Below, in pieces: positions 39,201 to 50,349 of a stretch of DNA of 64,000 nucleotides. Both the position numbers and the translations under genes were made by a program. This stretch comes from Rotaria socialis (taxonomy: Eukaryota > Rotifera > Eurotatoria > Philodinida > Philodinidae): NCBI GenBank assembly GCA_905331475.1, contig CAJNYU010002392.1, positions 1-64,000 on the forward strand. The letters are read 5' to 3'. The notes below the pieces were generated by a model. The model worked only from the letters and a program-made list of their open reading frames with translations, was not told the DNA's origin and did no database searches. Positions within the stretch are counted from its first letter, which is position 1; the number at the start of each line of letters is the position of its first letter.

Positions 39201-39783
39201 ATATAAACTATAGTTTCATCCTTATGACATTGATTTGAAGCTTGATTATAAGATACGAAATAGTTAATTTTTTGACTAATACAATAGAGAATAATTATGA
39301 AAAAATTAACTTTCAAAAAACTAATCAGATAAGACATTTTTAAATAAATAGTATATTTTCTTCGCCTTCGTTTTATCTCTTTGTAGAATGAGTATATTTA
39401 ACTTACGAGATGTTGTTTGTTTCGCCAAGTTTCTTTTTCTTTATTTATTTTCTCTCGCTGATATTCATCTGACGTATATCCAATAGAGTTAAGAGAATTT
39501 TTGTAATAATCGACATAAATCCACACACAAAGTAGACCGATTGCAATAAAAAATGCACGTTGCTGTCTGTGTAAATGCCGCCAATACTAAAATTTAATTT
39601 CAGTAATTATAAAATCAATTCAATTAATTGAATAGAAAGTAAATTCATGTTCTCATGCTGTTTTCTTTTAGGAATCGGGTTTACTTCAGATATGAATTTG
39701 AAACATACTCGATATATGGAAAATTTTGCTGATGAATGTGATTTATTATCAAAATTGATGATGAAATTACTATCTTGTTTCAT
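36224..39783 (-). CDS. MAN1B1: ER mannosyl-oligosaccharide 1,2-alpha-mannosidase (GH47), frameshifted in this assembly
   Basis: Twelve minus-strand exons: 39783-39709, 39586-39407, 39149-39104, 39053-38867, 38816-38659, 38597-38500, 38445-38355, 38302-38118, 37036-37008, 36963-36869, 36816-36616, 36550-36224. They give about 556 residues once one extra base is discounted. The enzyme trims mannose from Man9 glycans in the ER/Golgi and times glycoprotein degradation. A type II anchor ([17 protein letters not shown]) is followed by a short stem, then the GH47 domain: [65 protein letters not shown] and the Ca2+-site end NTEAHPLPI. Exon 4 contains GGG at 38999-39001 where the conserved HAW-KAY junction needs GG, shifting the frame. 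The 29-nt ninth exon is in phase. Intron 8 is 1081 bp. MAN1B1 is preferred over Golgi MAN1A by the stem; paralogue choice is less sure than family. Confidence 0.88.
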
Positions 39784-42134
39784 ATTGTGTTCGATCAATA
39801 TTCATTGAATTAAAAATGCATCAAGAAAATTTGACAAAAAAAAAGATTCGTCGTTAATATAATAGTACTGAAAAAGAGAATAGCCAATAAATAGTGGTAA
39901 ATGTAGAGCGAGTGAGTAAGTGCTTGTTCGTTTGATATTTATTTTTTATTTGCCTATTTCAACGAATGAATACGAAGTATCGACTTAACGTAACTGCCTA
40001 ACAGTAATCTTGAGGTTTTTGTACCTAGAACTTATTTATTTACGGTAATCTCAGAAACTTATATTGAATAATATTGCAGTTGATTATTGGGTTAACATTC
40101 TGTCATCACACAGATGATTAGTATTGATAAATTACCTATCCAAAAAGAAATCCATTACTACAACTTTCGTGTGTAATCTTAAACATCTTCTGTAAAAGAG
40201 CATAAGTGAGGAAATTGATTATGACATTTTATTCCATGTACATGTACAATGGAGTTAATAAAATCAAATATACAATTTAATGATTTTTTCCAAAATAAAA
40301 GAAAATAAGAACAAGAAGAACCAATTAAATATGCAGACGTTTTTAGCTTATCGGATCCCAGAGTAGGATCCGATCCGATATGTATCGGATTCCAATCATA
40401 TGGATCCGAAGCTCGGTCCGAAACCCGGAATCCGTCGATTCTCTTGCGTTTTCATATAAGATCCTAGGTAACCCATTTTCAGATTCGATTGGATCCGGTT
40501 GTAGGAATAAACGACCTGGGAAAGATTATTTCATTCATTTTATAACAGGAAAACAAAACCTTTTGTTTTATTTAGTAAACAATATTATACATATCATGTT
40601 AAAGTAAGCGGCGCGTGAACGGTCGTAAACGACGTAAAAATAGTATAAAACGTCAAAAAAACGGCGCTGATTTCTGTAAGCTCGAAAAAGGACGAATATA
40701 GTGTTCAAAGCGATGGCTGTTTTCAAACGAAGAAAATGGTGTGTAAAGCGAGCTGACGGATTGCGGCTAAATAATGTGAAAATTAATCCCTTATTAAGCC
40801 GTTTTCTAGCCGTTCAGGTCTATTAAGATACTTGTTCCGACGGTCGCAGGGATTGTCCTGGGATGGTATCAGTTGTGTTGGTTACACCTGTACTAATGAA
40901 ATCAATATGGTGCAATGTAAAAACGTATATTCAAAATATTGAAGTAGAGACATTGGCACATAATGCATGAAACCCTCCTCCCTCCACTTGTTCTTCCTTG
41001 ACTCTTCCTTTTTGGATATACATGCAATAAAAATATGTCAAAAAATGATGTAAATTTCATCATTTTAATGAAACTCTTTTTTGAAAGAAATGATGCCGAA
41101 AATGAAAAAATTTCATTTTCCACAATGAAACGGACACTTTAATGCATATATTTGAAATTGATCAATGAGTTTCAAAGATTTCATTTCGTGAAAATCATTA
41201 AACCCACACGAAAACCATGTCATAAAAACAATCAAATTTTCATCAAAATCATGGCATGACAATCGTTAAAATAGATTAAAAAAAATGCAACTATTTTAAT
41301 GAATAAAATTATACATTTTTCATGTTAGGTGCATACCAATTTTAATGTTTGGCAGCTAATGCCTGAGATTGCCACTGAGAGGATATTTGCAAGGATTGCT
41401 CTTCGCCAGGTGATGCGATGAAATTTATAAGTCATTTCTTCAACGCAAGATTTTACTTAAAGTTAATTCCTTCAAACAAAATACAAGTACTTCCATAACT
41501 ATAATTTTTCAAAAGAGGGCTTCTACCTCTTTCTCCTTCTCTAATTTAGCTTACTCATGAGTATGATATTTATATTGTTCGGTGCAATCCCAGGTCAAAC
41601 ATTACGATGACCTGATACGATTGTAAACGGCCGCATACAGCAACGTATATTATCGTTTTATAACGTTTCCGACCGTAAATCACCGTAATTTGACGTTTTG
41701 GCATGCACCGTATTACGGTTGTATTTCACCGTGTCGTAAACGGTTACTAACGGCCTTAATGTGGTCGGATACTGAAATATCCGACCGTATCTGATCGTTT
41801 ATGGCGCGATGCAAAACGACCGTAATACGGTGCATACCAAACGGCTGTGTACGACACAAGTTGATCGACCAAGGAAGTTGCAGTAAACCTGCATTTCAAA
41901 CCGGAACTAATTTACTAGGATTCTTTATAGATGCCACCAGTGGAAGACCTTATCCACAAATGATTGAAAGAAGAAAAAAACGTGTTTTTTTCTAATTCCT
42001 TTTCTTCAGTGTACAAGGCATTTCTTATCTAATGAGTCATGATCAATAATAGATTTCACAATAACTACAATGTTCTATATAGACGTAAATTTTGTTTTTG
42101 AATGAAGACTATAAAATTTCTAATAAACTAGAAT
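39784..42134. repeat. Intergenic with GGATCCG- and ACGG-rich repeat patches
   Basis: No gene is seen. 40345-40505 repeats ATCGGATCC/GGATCCGA phrases in both orientations. 40600-40830 and 41590-41840 are ACGG/CGTT-rich and resemble 26690-27340. In the last patch, 41700-41727 and 41812-41839 form an inverted pair (GCACCGTATTACGG core), and between them GGTCGGATA-(6)-TATCCGACC is a perfect 9-bp hairpin. These look like MITE remnants. The kinase gene's promoter should lie in 41850-42134. Confidence 0.45.
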
Positions 42135-43247
42135 ATGTCTGTTTGCAATAGTAGCAGTGCTGATTGTTTAACAACATTAGAACGTGATGGACCAACGTAT
42201 GGAATTTCATTTACACGTACTCAAGCTGATACATTATTTCGACAACATTTAAATCAGAATATAGCATCATTTGAATTTATCGATACTGGCTATAATAATT
42301 TGATTTTTTTTATTAATACTGTGGAAAATACGGAACGTTATGTACTTAAAATTGGTGGTCGCTATTGGAATAGAATTAAGACTGAAGCAGAAGTAAAAGC
42401 ATTAGAATTACTTACAAAATATACTACCATACCTGTACCGAAAGTTCTTGCTTATTCCAGTGATCGAAATAATGAATATGGTGTCGAATGGATATTGATG
42501 ACACGTTTACCTGGTAAAAATATGAGTATAGTATGCAAAATGCACGAATTAAGTTTCAATGCCAAAAAATCAATTATGCGAGATTTAGCTGATTATGTTG
42601 CACAAATGCATTTTCGAATACCACGTTTTAATCAAATTGGTGCATTTAGAATCGATGGAGAAATCGACACTGATCTTAATCAACTCGGGCCATGGTCGAC
42701 TTATGAACAATTTCTACGTGATCGAGTCCAAGCAGATGCTATCACTCTTAGTAAAGATCCTGTTTTTGCACCTATCAAAGATTCCATGCTTGATGCTATT
42801 CATCAATTTGATAAACTAAGATTTCCATCGTTGATAAATTTACCCTTTGTATTTTCACATGGTGATCTTGATATACAGAATATTTTAATATCGACCGATG
42901 ATCTCGAATCACCTCGTATTACAGGTATTGTCGATTGGGAATGGGCTGGTTCATTTCCTTGTTCTGAAGAATATTTTACTTCATATCAATATTTTCTGCA
43001 AGATGATAACAATGATAATATTCGAATATTCTTCTTTGAAGAATTAGAGAAACGAAATATTTTAACACCAAGAACAATTGAACGATTTTCTTTGCTTGAA
43101 AAATTTAATCAACTTGTAACCAATATAGCATTATGGGATCTTACTGATTTAATTAATCCAGCGCATCCTCTTGTGAAGAAAAAATTAGACAGTAGTCTTT
43201 CTACTGTACAAGCAGTCATATTAGAATTAAAAGATGAATTAAAATAA
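42135..43247 (+). CDS. Intronless APH-family phosphotransferase (kinase-like)
   Basis: A single uninterrupted frame of 370 residues from ATG 42135. It belongs to the aminoglycoside-phosphotransferase/choline-kinase-like fold (Pfam APH). Visible elements: the beta-strand lysine in YVLKIGG (Lys72), the hinge-like VEWILMTRLPG (118-126), the catalytic loop HGDLDIQN (242-249; Asp244 as base, Asn249 for metal) and the metal-binding IVDWEWAG (Asp267), all intact. Spacing matches the APH family. The phosphorylated substrate cannot be told from sequence; antibiotic resistance should not be assumed, since most eukaryotic and fungal members have unknown small-molecule substrates. Unlike most protein genes in this window it has no intron. 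The closest look is to fungal and bacterial APH proteins (TGIVDWEWAG...), so transfer followed by fixation is plausible but unproven. It stands alone among repeats. Confidence 0.85.
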   Translation: MSVCNSSSADCLTTLERDGPTYGISFTRTQADTLFRQHLNQNIASFEFIDTGYNNLIFFINTVENTERYVLKIGGRYWNRIKTEAEVKALELLTKYTTIPVPKVLAYSSDRNNEYGVEWILMTRLPGKNMSIVCKMHELSFNAKKSIMRDLADYVAQMHFRIPRFNQIGAFRIDGEIDTDLNQLGPWSTYEQFLRDRVQADAITLSKDPVFAPIKDSMLDAIHQFDKLRFPSLINLPFVFSHGDLDIQNILISTDDLESPRITGIVDWEWAGSFPCSEEYFTSYQYFLQDDNNDNIRIFFFEELEKRNILTPRTIERFSLLEKFNQLVTNIALWDLTDLINPAHPLVKKKLDSSLSTVQAVILELKDELK

Positions 43248-43970
43248 AATCAAGAATGAGTTGAAGAATTTCACCTTTAACGAATAGCACGAAAACACTT
43301 GATAAGGATAGATCAATGTTAATTTATTTAATCCAAGGTTTTCTTCTACGATCAAATAGAGCTGCTCTTGAAAATTCGTCAAAGACATCAAAATGGAGAA
43401 ATAACGTTCTAAACGATATCTGAGATGATAGCCGGTTTTATCTAATTTTCGAATGATTTTTACACACTACGAGAAAAAAACAATATCATAAGCCTTTTTG
43501 AATATTTGATAATGCCACCTGCGTAATATATCTATTAGTGTGTGCGTATGTGCTCTAAACAGCAATATCTACACCCACAACCTCAAGATAGCCGTTCTAT
43601 ACAATAAACCATTAGTCCGAATATAGTAAAGTAACGCTAGCTACCAATAGGATACAATTTAATACTAAACTGTTTAATTAAGCCATCTTCGGATTTTTCA
43701 ATATTTTTGTACCTTCGATATTTTCATGTTTCAATCATTTATTTTGGCGTTTTTAATTTCGATCTGTCAATAGCATTCGACTTGTTAAAATATAATCATT
43801 GTATATAGGATTTTATTAAAACTTAGAAAAAGGCGGGAAATGTTAGATATGTGCACTTCTAACTACACGACAGTGAATATAATCCAGGTTTAGAATTATT
43901 AAAACTAGAAAACAAAACAATATGATGGAATATCTCAGTTTTTCTGTTTTGTCATAAAATCTAAACCAAT
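43248..43970. other. Intergenic, nothing seen
   Basis: Two genes end into this interval from opposite sides. I see no RNA gene, repeat or further coding sequence, apart from short GT-rich and ACCCACA bits near 43535-43580. Confidence 0.4.
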
Positions 43971-46578
43971 TCAAGGATTAGCAAGTATAGCAACTTCGGA
44001 TTGTGCTAGTTCGCGGTTGTACACATAGAGTTCATCAATCGAACCCTGATAGTTGTAGCTAAACGTACCTGAACAACAAGCAGCGTAATAGCCTATGAAA
44101 AGATGCGCTAGTGTGCCGGACGTGACGGATAAGACGAAGCCTGTTGATCCAAAGAAAACTCCATTCACGTATAAAGTATATCCATTATTTAAACTGTATG
44201 TCAATGATACATGTGTCCACGTATTTTGTGTAATAAATGGACCAGTCAATCCTAGTGGGCTAGCACCGTTGCAGAGTGCAAATATCTGCCCACCTGAAGT
44301 TCCGTATGAGTAAAACCCTAGTATAGTTCTACATGAACCGTATGATGCGCTAAATGATTGAATAAGTGTGGAGGAACTAGTTGACGATGGATTGATCCAC
44401 AATGCTAATGAGAATGGTTGATTGGTTACAACACCGTAAGGAATCTGATAAAAACCATAAGCACGGAAATACGATGAAATGGATGGATAGAAGTACATCC
44501 CCTGGTTAACGCGTCCGGTAACTGAACGTGTATTGATCGCTGACCCACCTACTCCATTTGGGCCACTATCAGCACTGGTACTTGGTGAATCAAATGAATA
44601 ATAAGCTGCCAAAGATGCATCGCTTAGAATGCCTGTGGAAGATTTTGCCTCTGTTGTTAACAATAGATTGTCGATATAACCACTAAAATATATTTGTGTA
44701 GAAGAAACTGTACTTGAACCAATTGTAATACTTCCATTTTGTCCTTGATATGGTTGTGCATTTGACTTAATTGCATCTACAACACCATTAACATATAAGA
44801 TTTGCTGTTGTGTTCCATAATTGTAAACAAATGCANGATGCATCGCTTAGAATGCCTGTGGAAGATTTTGCCTCTGTTGTTAACAATAGATTGTCGATAT
44901 AACCACTAAAATATATTTGTGTAGAAGAAACTGTACTTGAACCAATTGTAATACTTCCATTTTGTCCTTGATATGGTTGTGCATTTGACTTAATTGCATC
45001 TACAACACCATTAACATATAAGATTTGCTGTTGTGTTCCATAATTGTAAACAAATGCAATATGATACCAAGTACTATTGTATAAGATCGTTGAGCCAGAC
45101 AAATGATTTGAAGTGAAATCAATATATAAACGATTATTTCTAATAATCAAATACAAACACTGATATGCACAGGTTGAACATGAACATTGACCGAATATCC
45201 CACGATCACTGCTAGACGCCTTGATATAGATCCAAGCTTCAATGGTGAAACTTGTGTTACTTAAATCAAAAAATGGAGATGAAACCATGAATGAATTGAA
45301 TAGTGTTGCCGTTAGATCAAGTGCTTGACCAACTCCAACATATGGCATGTTAGTTGCAGATGCAGAAGTATATAGCGTACCATTCACTAATTGGCCATTA
45401 TAGACACCGTATGAATCTACTACCGTAGTATCAAAAGTCCAATATGCACTAACTACTACAGAGGATGCAGTGGTTGTAGATGTTGATCCTATAAAGCGAA
45501 TATCGATTAAAGAAGTCGGTTAGCAAGATAAATCGTCGACACTACAAGCGTAGTTATTTCATTCATCTCTAGAGTAGCTCAGCAATAGGAAAGGTTCCAC
45601 TAAAGGATTATTGCCCAGAAGCATTACGCAAAATTCAGGGAGCATCGCTCTCGGAACAACAGTAATATTCCTTCAAGCAACTTTACCTGTTGATTTCGTA
45701 AGTAAAATACTGAGAACAATTGTAACGGTGATAACAGCCGCAATCGATACACCTACCATGCTACCCACTAAAACTTTCTTTCTCGTTGACCACCTATCAA
45801 ATAAATATGATTACTGCAAAGAAAATAGACAAAAAAGATTACTTTGATGTTGTTGCTATTTCATTCAGACTGCTTTTTCCTACATCTGAATGTTCAACAG
45901 CCGTTGTGTTATAATTTTTCTGCTGGGAAAATGATGAAGGCATTGTTGAATTCGACATCTGAAACAGGCAAATAATTAACTTGATGACTTTTCGAATCGT
46001 TAATACAAATAAAGTGTGAGGTAAGCTTACGTTTGAATGTGGCTGATGGCCATTATTTGGTTCTTCTACATGGTGTAATCGAACAGCTTTAGTTGTTCCA
46101 AATTTCAAAGGCGGTTTTTCTTCGTGAACTTCAGCTTGATAACGAGCACTTTGACTTATTCGTTTTTCAAAACGCTAAAGAATATTAATAAAGAATGAAG
46201 TTTCACACAAAAGAATTAGAAGGCAACTACGAGAATCGTAGTTCAAGGGTGTGAGTCCTGAATAATTGAAACATATTCGGAGAATTGTCATCTCGATTCA
46301 TTTATATGATTACAAAAATTTTATTATCTCTTCATAACCACTACCTAAGTGTTCAGTCGGGAATCACGGTGTTTCACAATGAAATATTTCCAACGGAGTC
46401 ATCTTGATGGCATATGTTCTCTTTTCCACTCACTCAATTAATAACCAACCTGATTGTTCGTTGCCTGGTGTTGTGACTGCAGCTCAAGATCGGACGACGT
46501 TTCACTTTCGTTTCTTCCCGTAGGTATTGAACCTCTTCGAATGAAACCAACTTTCACTGAACGCACTACGTTTCTCAT
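43971..46578 (-). CDS. Type II membrane protein with two LamG-like domains, copy 1 (interrupted by an assembly join)
   Basis: Minus-strand exons: 46578-46450, 46174-46031, 45958-45843, 45793-45687 and 45488-43971. The last exon contains an N at 44836 and a 222-bp direct duplication (44614-44835 equals 44837-45058). Removing 223 nt makes this exon 1295 nt, exactly the length in copy 2, and restores a 596-residue protein. Layout: cytoplasmic Ser/Gln-rich head, transmembrane helix (VLVGSMVGVSIAAVITVTIV) at about 137-163, Ser/Thr stalk, then two concanavalin-A-like/Laminin_G_3 domains of about 200 residues. The domains show repeated YYSFD, FSLALWI, WTHVSLTYS, LYVNG and IDELYVYNREL phrases. Such domains bind glycans or matrix ligands; no ligand can be named. 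The first domain is nearly identical to copy 2 and the second clearly diverged. The break looks like an assembly fault, not a mutation. Confidence 0.85.
44614..45058. other. Unmerged contig overlap around a single N
   Basis: 44614-44835 and 44837-45058 are identical 222-bp direct repeats separated by one N at 44836. Their removal restores the reading frame and the exact exon length of the paralogue. This is a scaffold join in which overlapping contig ends were not collapsed. Confidence 0.9.
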
Positions 46579-47102
46579 TGATTAGCTTGTTTTGTTTCAA
46601 TCAGGGTATGATTCGAATCTATGATTTGCACTCTATCTTATATAGGATGATTGCCTTTTCTCTTTTGCTTTCTGTGAGCAGTTCGGTGTTATGGTTAATT
46701 TAATTGAATGTCAACAACAGTAGATGAGTGCTGGGAAACGAAAAATACACATAGTCTGCTTGACTGGCCTCGATTTTTTAATCAGAAAAGGTGTCCCGAG
46801 CAACCTCCAATGTAATTTTTGTTGTTTGTTTTGATGTTATATTATGGCAGTCGATATGAGTAGAACAAGGGTTTTTTTCTTCATCAACGCAGAAGCAGAT
46901 CAATCTCAATCTCAATAATAACGACAATATTGTTTTCTGTTATTGTTTTTTCAATTATTTAATTCGTTTCAACAATCTTGACACAACCTTGACACAAGAG
47001 GAAAATGGCTGTGCGCAATTTTTTTGATTGCTTTTCTTTAAGTTGACTGCTAGTTTGTTTTTTTGAATTGAAATTATGAATCGAACTGGTTGATGCACAT
47101 CG
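44837..47102. repeat. 2.27-kb segmental duplication, copy 1
   Basis: It corresponds to 50993-53264 at a constant offset of 6156 bp for the first ~1.7 kb, where I saw no difference. Beyond about 46560 substitutions and small indels appear (for example a 5-bp TTTTG indel near 46590/52750). Similarity stops abruptly after GATGCACATCG. It covers the 5' half of the LamG gene, four introns, promoter and upstream DNA. Confidence 0.85.
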
Positions 47103-50100
47103 GATGGTAACATTGGTGCTGGATTAGTGTTTTTTAGTCGTAAGATCTTGAGTTGGCTTTTTCACGATGTACTTTGAGTTTTTCAGGTCATAGAATAGTG
47201 ACAGTCAATTATATGCGTATACTTTTGGCATATAGTAAGTGTGCTTACATCCGTATGTATCATATGGTGAAATCAGTAAATGTTTTCATCATTCATGATT
47301 GAAGACGCGATTCGACATTTAAATATATTGAGTCCCGAAAGAAACAGTTTAGAACAATGAGATAAGAATTGCATGGTAGTGAATGTGACTCTCACCTAGA
47401 ATATTCGATGCAATGTCTCGGATTGAACGATGCACACATTTTAAAAAACTCTTGAAAGACATCGAGCTAAAACCATTCATAGAATTCCAACCTATAAGTG
47501 AACAAATTCAAAAAAAGTTACGGTACCGTAGGACTGACAGCCATGCGATGATCTACAAGTGTATACGTAAGGCACGGAACGTATGCATTTCAAACAAGAG
47601 TTGAATCTATATCAGCTTAATATAAAAAGAACTCACGTCTCTGAACCAATCCGAAGACGTCAATGGATGATTTCATATTAGAAAACTCGTTATAGTGTGT
47701 AATTTTACTTGGAGGTGGCCTATACGTTATGTGATGGTTGTAAAAGTAAACTACACACATATACAAAAAAAAAACAAATAGTAGTGATAAAATGCATAGG
47801 CCTGAAAACTACTGTAATTTGGAATGAAACAGAAGCACAGGCGTTTTGACGGCACTTGTCTCTTATGGATTTTTTTCTAGAACGACAAATAATTTGTTTT
47901 ATCCCGATTAGCATTCTGTTTAGAATATTAGCGCAAGAAATACGGGATAAATTGTGTGCTTCTACAGCAATGCAAGGAACTGCGACTCACAATATACTAT
48001 GAACCGTGACATTCACGTCGAGAAAGTTCCTCTATATATCCTTTCGTACCACTTAGCTTGATCGCTAGAACTAATTTTTTTTGGCATTCCCACTGCATAT
48101 TTTAAAGATGAAAACTACGTCATACCATGACATATTTTCCCAGTATCATCGCGTTGCCACATCGCCATACAATTTCCCAAAATTCTCGATATCATTCGCG
48201 GCTGACTTTATTCTAGACAGCTATTAACAGTCGCTTGTTTATTGAATTGATTATAAGAGTACTTTGATTTTGCCATCTTCCGTCATCACCAGTTAGATAG
48301 CGTTTCTCTATTACTTCTTTCATAATGTCCTTTAGCTAATTGATTTCATCATTGGCGATTAATACCTAGGTATATGACTCATTCATACAATTGCTATTTG
48401 TACTGGCCCAGTATTTTATCTCTGTTCTCTGTCTCTCTACCTCATCTAGCTTTTTATTCTTGTTCTAATTTTCTGTCCAGTGCAGTTTTGCTAGTTTTCA
48501 TGCTTGTTTCAAGATAAATTATATTAGTCCTATGTGAAAATGATCTGTATAACCGAATAAACAAGAATAGATGACATATTCAGCCGGATAGAAACAATGC
48601 AGCGAGTAGTTGACCATAATCACAAAGGAGAAAACATCCTTCGGCTGGTTTCAAAATTTTCTATCTTTTGAGAAAAATTCCAAGTTTGTTGGAGGTCTGA
48701 GAGGAACTGAAAGTTGCAATCATTAAAAAAATTCGAATGCAGATGCTCACTCTATGATAATTTTCTGTTCGCGTAATTTTTAACTTCGGCACTTTAAAGC
48801 CTCTGACTCCTATAAACTTTCAATTGCCTTGAGTTCAGTGATTAATCTGAATTATGAGGCTATTGTGCTCTGATCCACTTGTTAGTCGACTCTATGTTAC
48901 TTTGAGTGCTATAATCTTGTTGGTTCCTTGAAATCTATGATAAATTTCAGGTGTGTTCAGTGTGAAATTGATTGGCAGTGAATGTTTTTGCGCGTATATC
49001 ACTTAAAAGCATTGACTTCGTGTTAGTTAACAACACAATAGTGGTGCATCCTAACGCGTCAGGAATTTTCGAAGTTCACAGCTCATGAAATCCTACCACT
49101 ACCCCGAAACGTATTCGTATTTTTCTAATCCAATCTAATCATATACCATATGTACGATTGCAGTTAAAGACAAAAAACTAAATTTGCACTAGTCTCGTGT
49201 ATAAATGCAAAAGAGACGGAACACTACGGCTATTAAATACTGTTAGATCGAATAATTTAAATTCCTCGTATATGTGCGTTCCATATATGTTGTGCCATCT
49301 CAATGGATGCTAGTAGAAGTACAGTAGTAGTGAATATGCGGTTCGCAGAAAATTAAAACTGCGATATCCTATCTAAGAACTCAAATGTTCTACATTTCTA
49401 AACAGTATTTGAATTGTTATTCATTGTTTAATTGTATAATTCAAAAAACTTCCAGTTTTTATAATCAACTCAATTGAAACAGTCGTTTATTCTCGAAAAA
49501 ATTATCGTATAGCTTTCGGCCGAATAGAATAATGAATGAAAAAAATTTTGTTCACTGTTTTCACAGAATTCATTCAAAATTAAGGGGCGTACTAGCATCG
49601 GTAGAAATATCGATTTCATCATAAGCTAATGACATCAGCACCGACACTCATTTGCATTCTGAAGATACTAACCAACATTTTTCTCTGCAAGTCTTAAGTC
49701 CTAAAAGATACAAACTTGGTTTTATCTGGCAACAACAATAAATTTTGTTTCTTAGCGGCTAAACCTTTTTTCTTAGTCAGTATCAGAATGAACTAACGTA
49801 ATCTCACATCGACCCATCTAGGTGATAGAATAGTTCTAAAGATTGCGTCTTACCCAACATAATCGTTAAAACAAACGATTCAATCTTGTAGACCTGAAGT
49901 ATACATGTCGTTGTGGGTATAGTCTTGGGTTATTACCAGTATGGTATGTGTCTTTATCTATTATAACCCGCAGCGATACCGAACTCCTCACCAAGACATT
50001 CGCACGCTCAAGATATATCCTGCCAAGATCAGATTTTACCAGAACATACGTACACGAAACATCCATGATGCCATTCAACTCATTTATAACCAGATCAAGT

Positions 50101-50349
50101 TCAGGTAATTTTTCTTCAATAAAATTCATCAAAACAATCTTAATATAATTGTTCAGACATGTATCAACTCGATTAAATATTATTATTACGAATAAATTTT
50201 TATTGGTTAAGAAAAAAATCGGAGAACATAATACGCGCGCATTTTTACTGCACACAAATCAAGAAAGCAAAAGATTGAATTTTGTTTCAGATAGACGAAC
50301 AAAATTATATGAAGCAACTTTCAAAAGTTATCATCTAATCAATAACAGC
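46579..50349. other. Intergenic between LamG paralogues
   Basis: The first 520 bp belong to the segmental duplication and should include the copy 1 promoter. From 47103 to 49860 I see no gene. At 49866-50340 both strands carry fairly long frames: minus 49866-50255, and plus 49948-50364 with one stop. Composition is slightly richer in GC, but I recognise no family and no splice logic, so it stays unresolved. Confidence 0.4.

Noticed and set aside
42135..43247. Calling the APH-fold gene an antibiotic-resistance gene
   Set aside because: The family fold is clear but substrate residues cannot be inferred; most eukaryotic members are uncharacterised small-molecule kinases.
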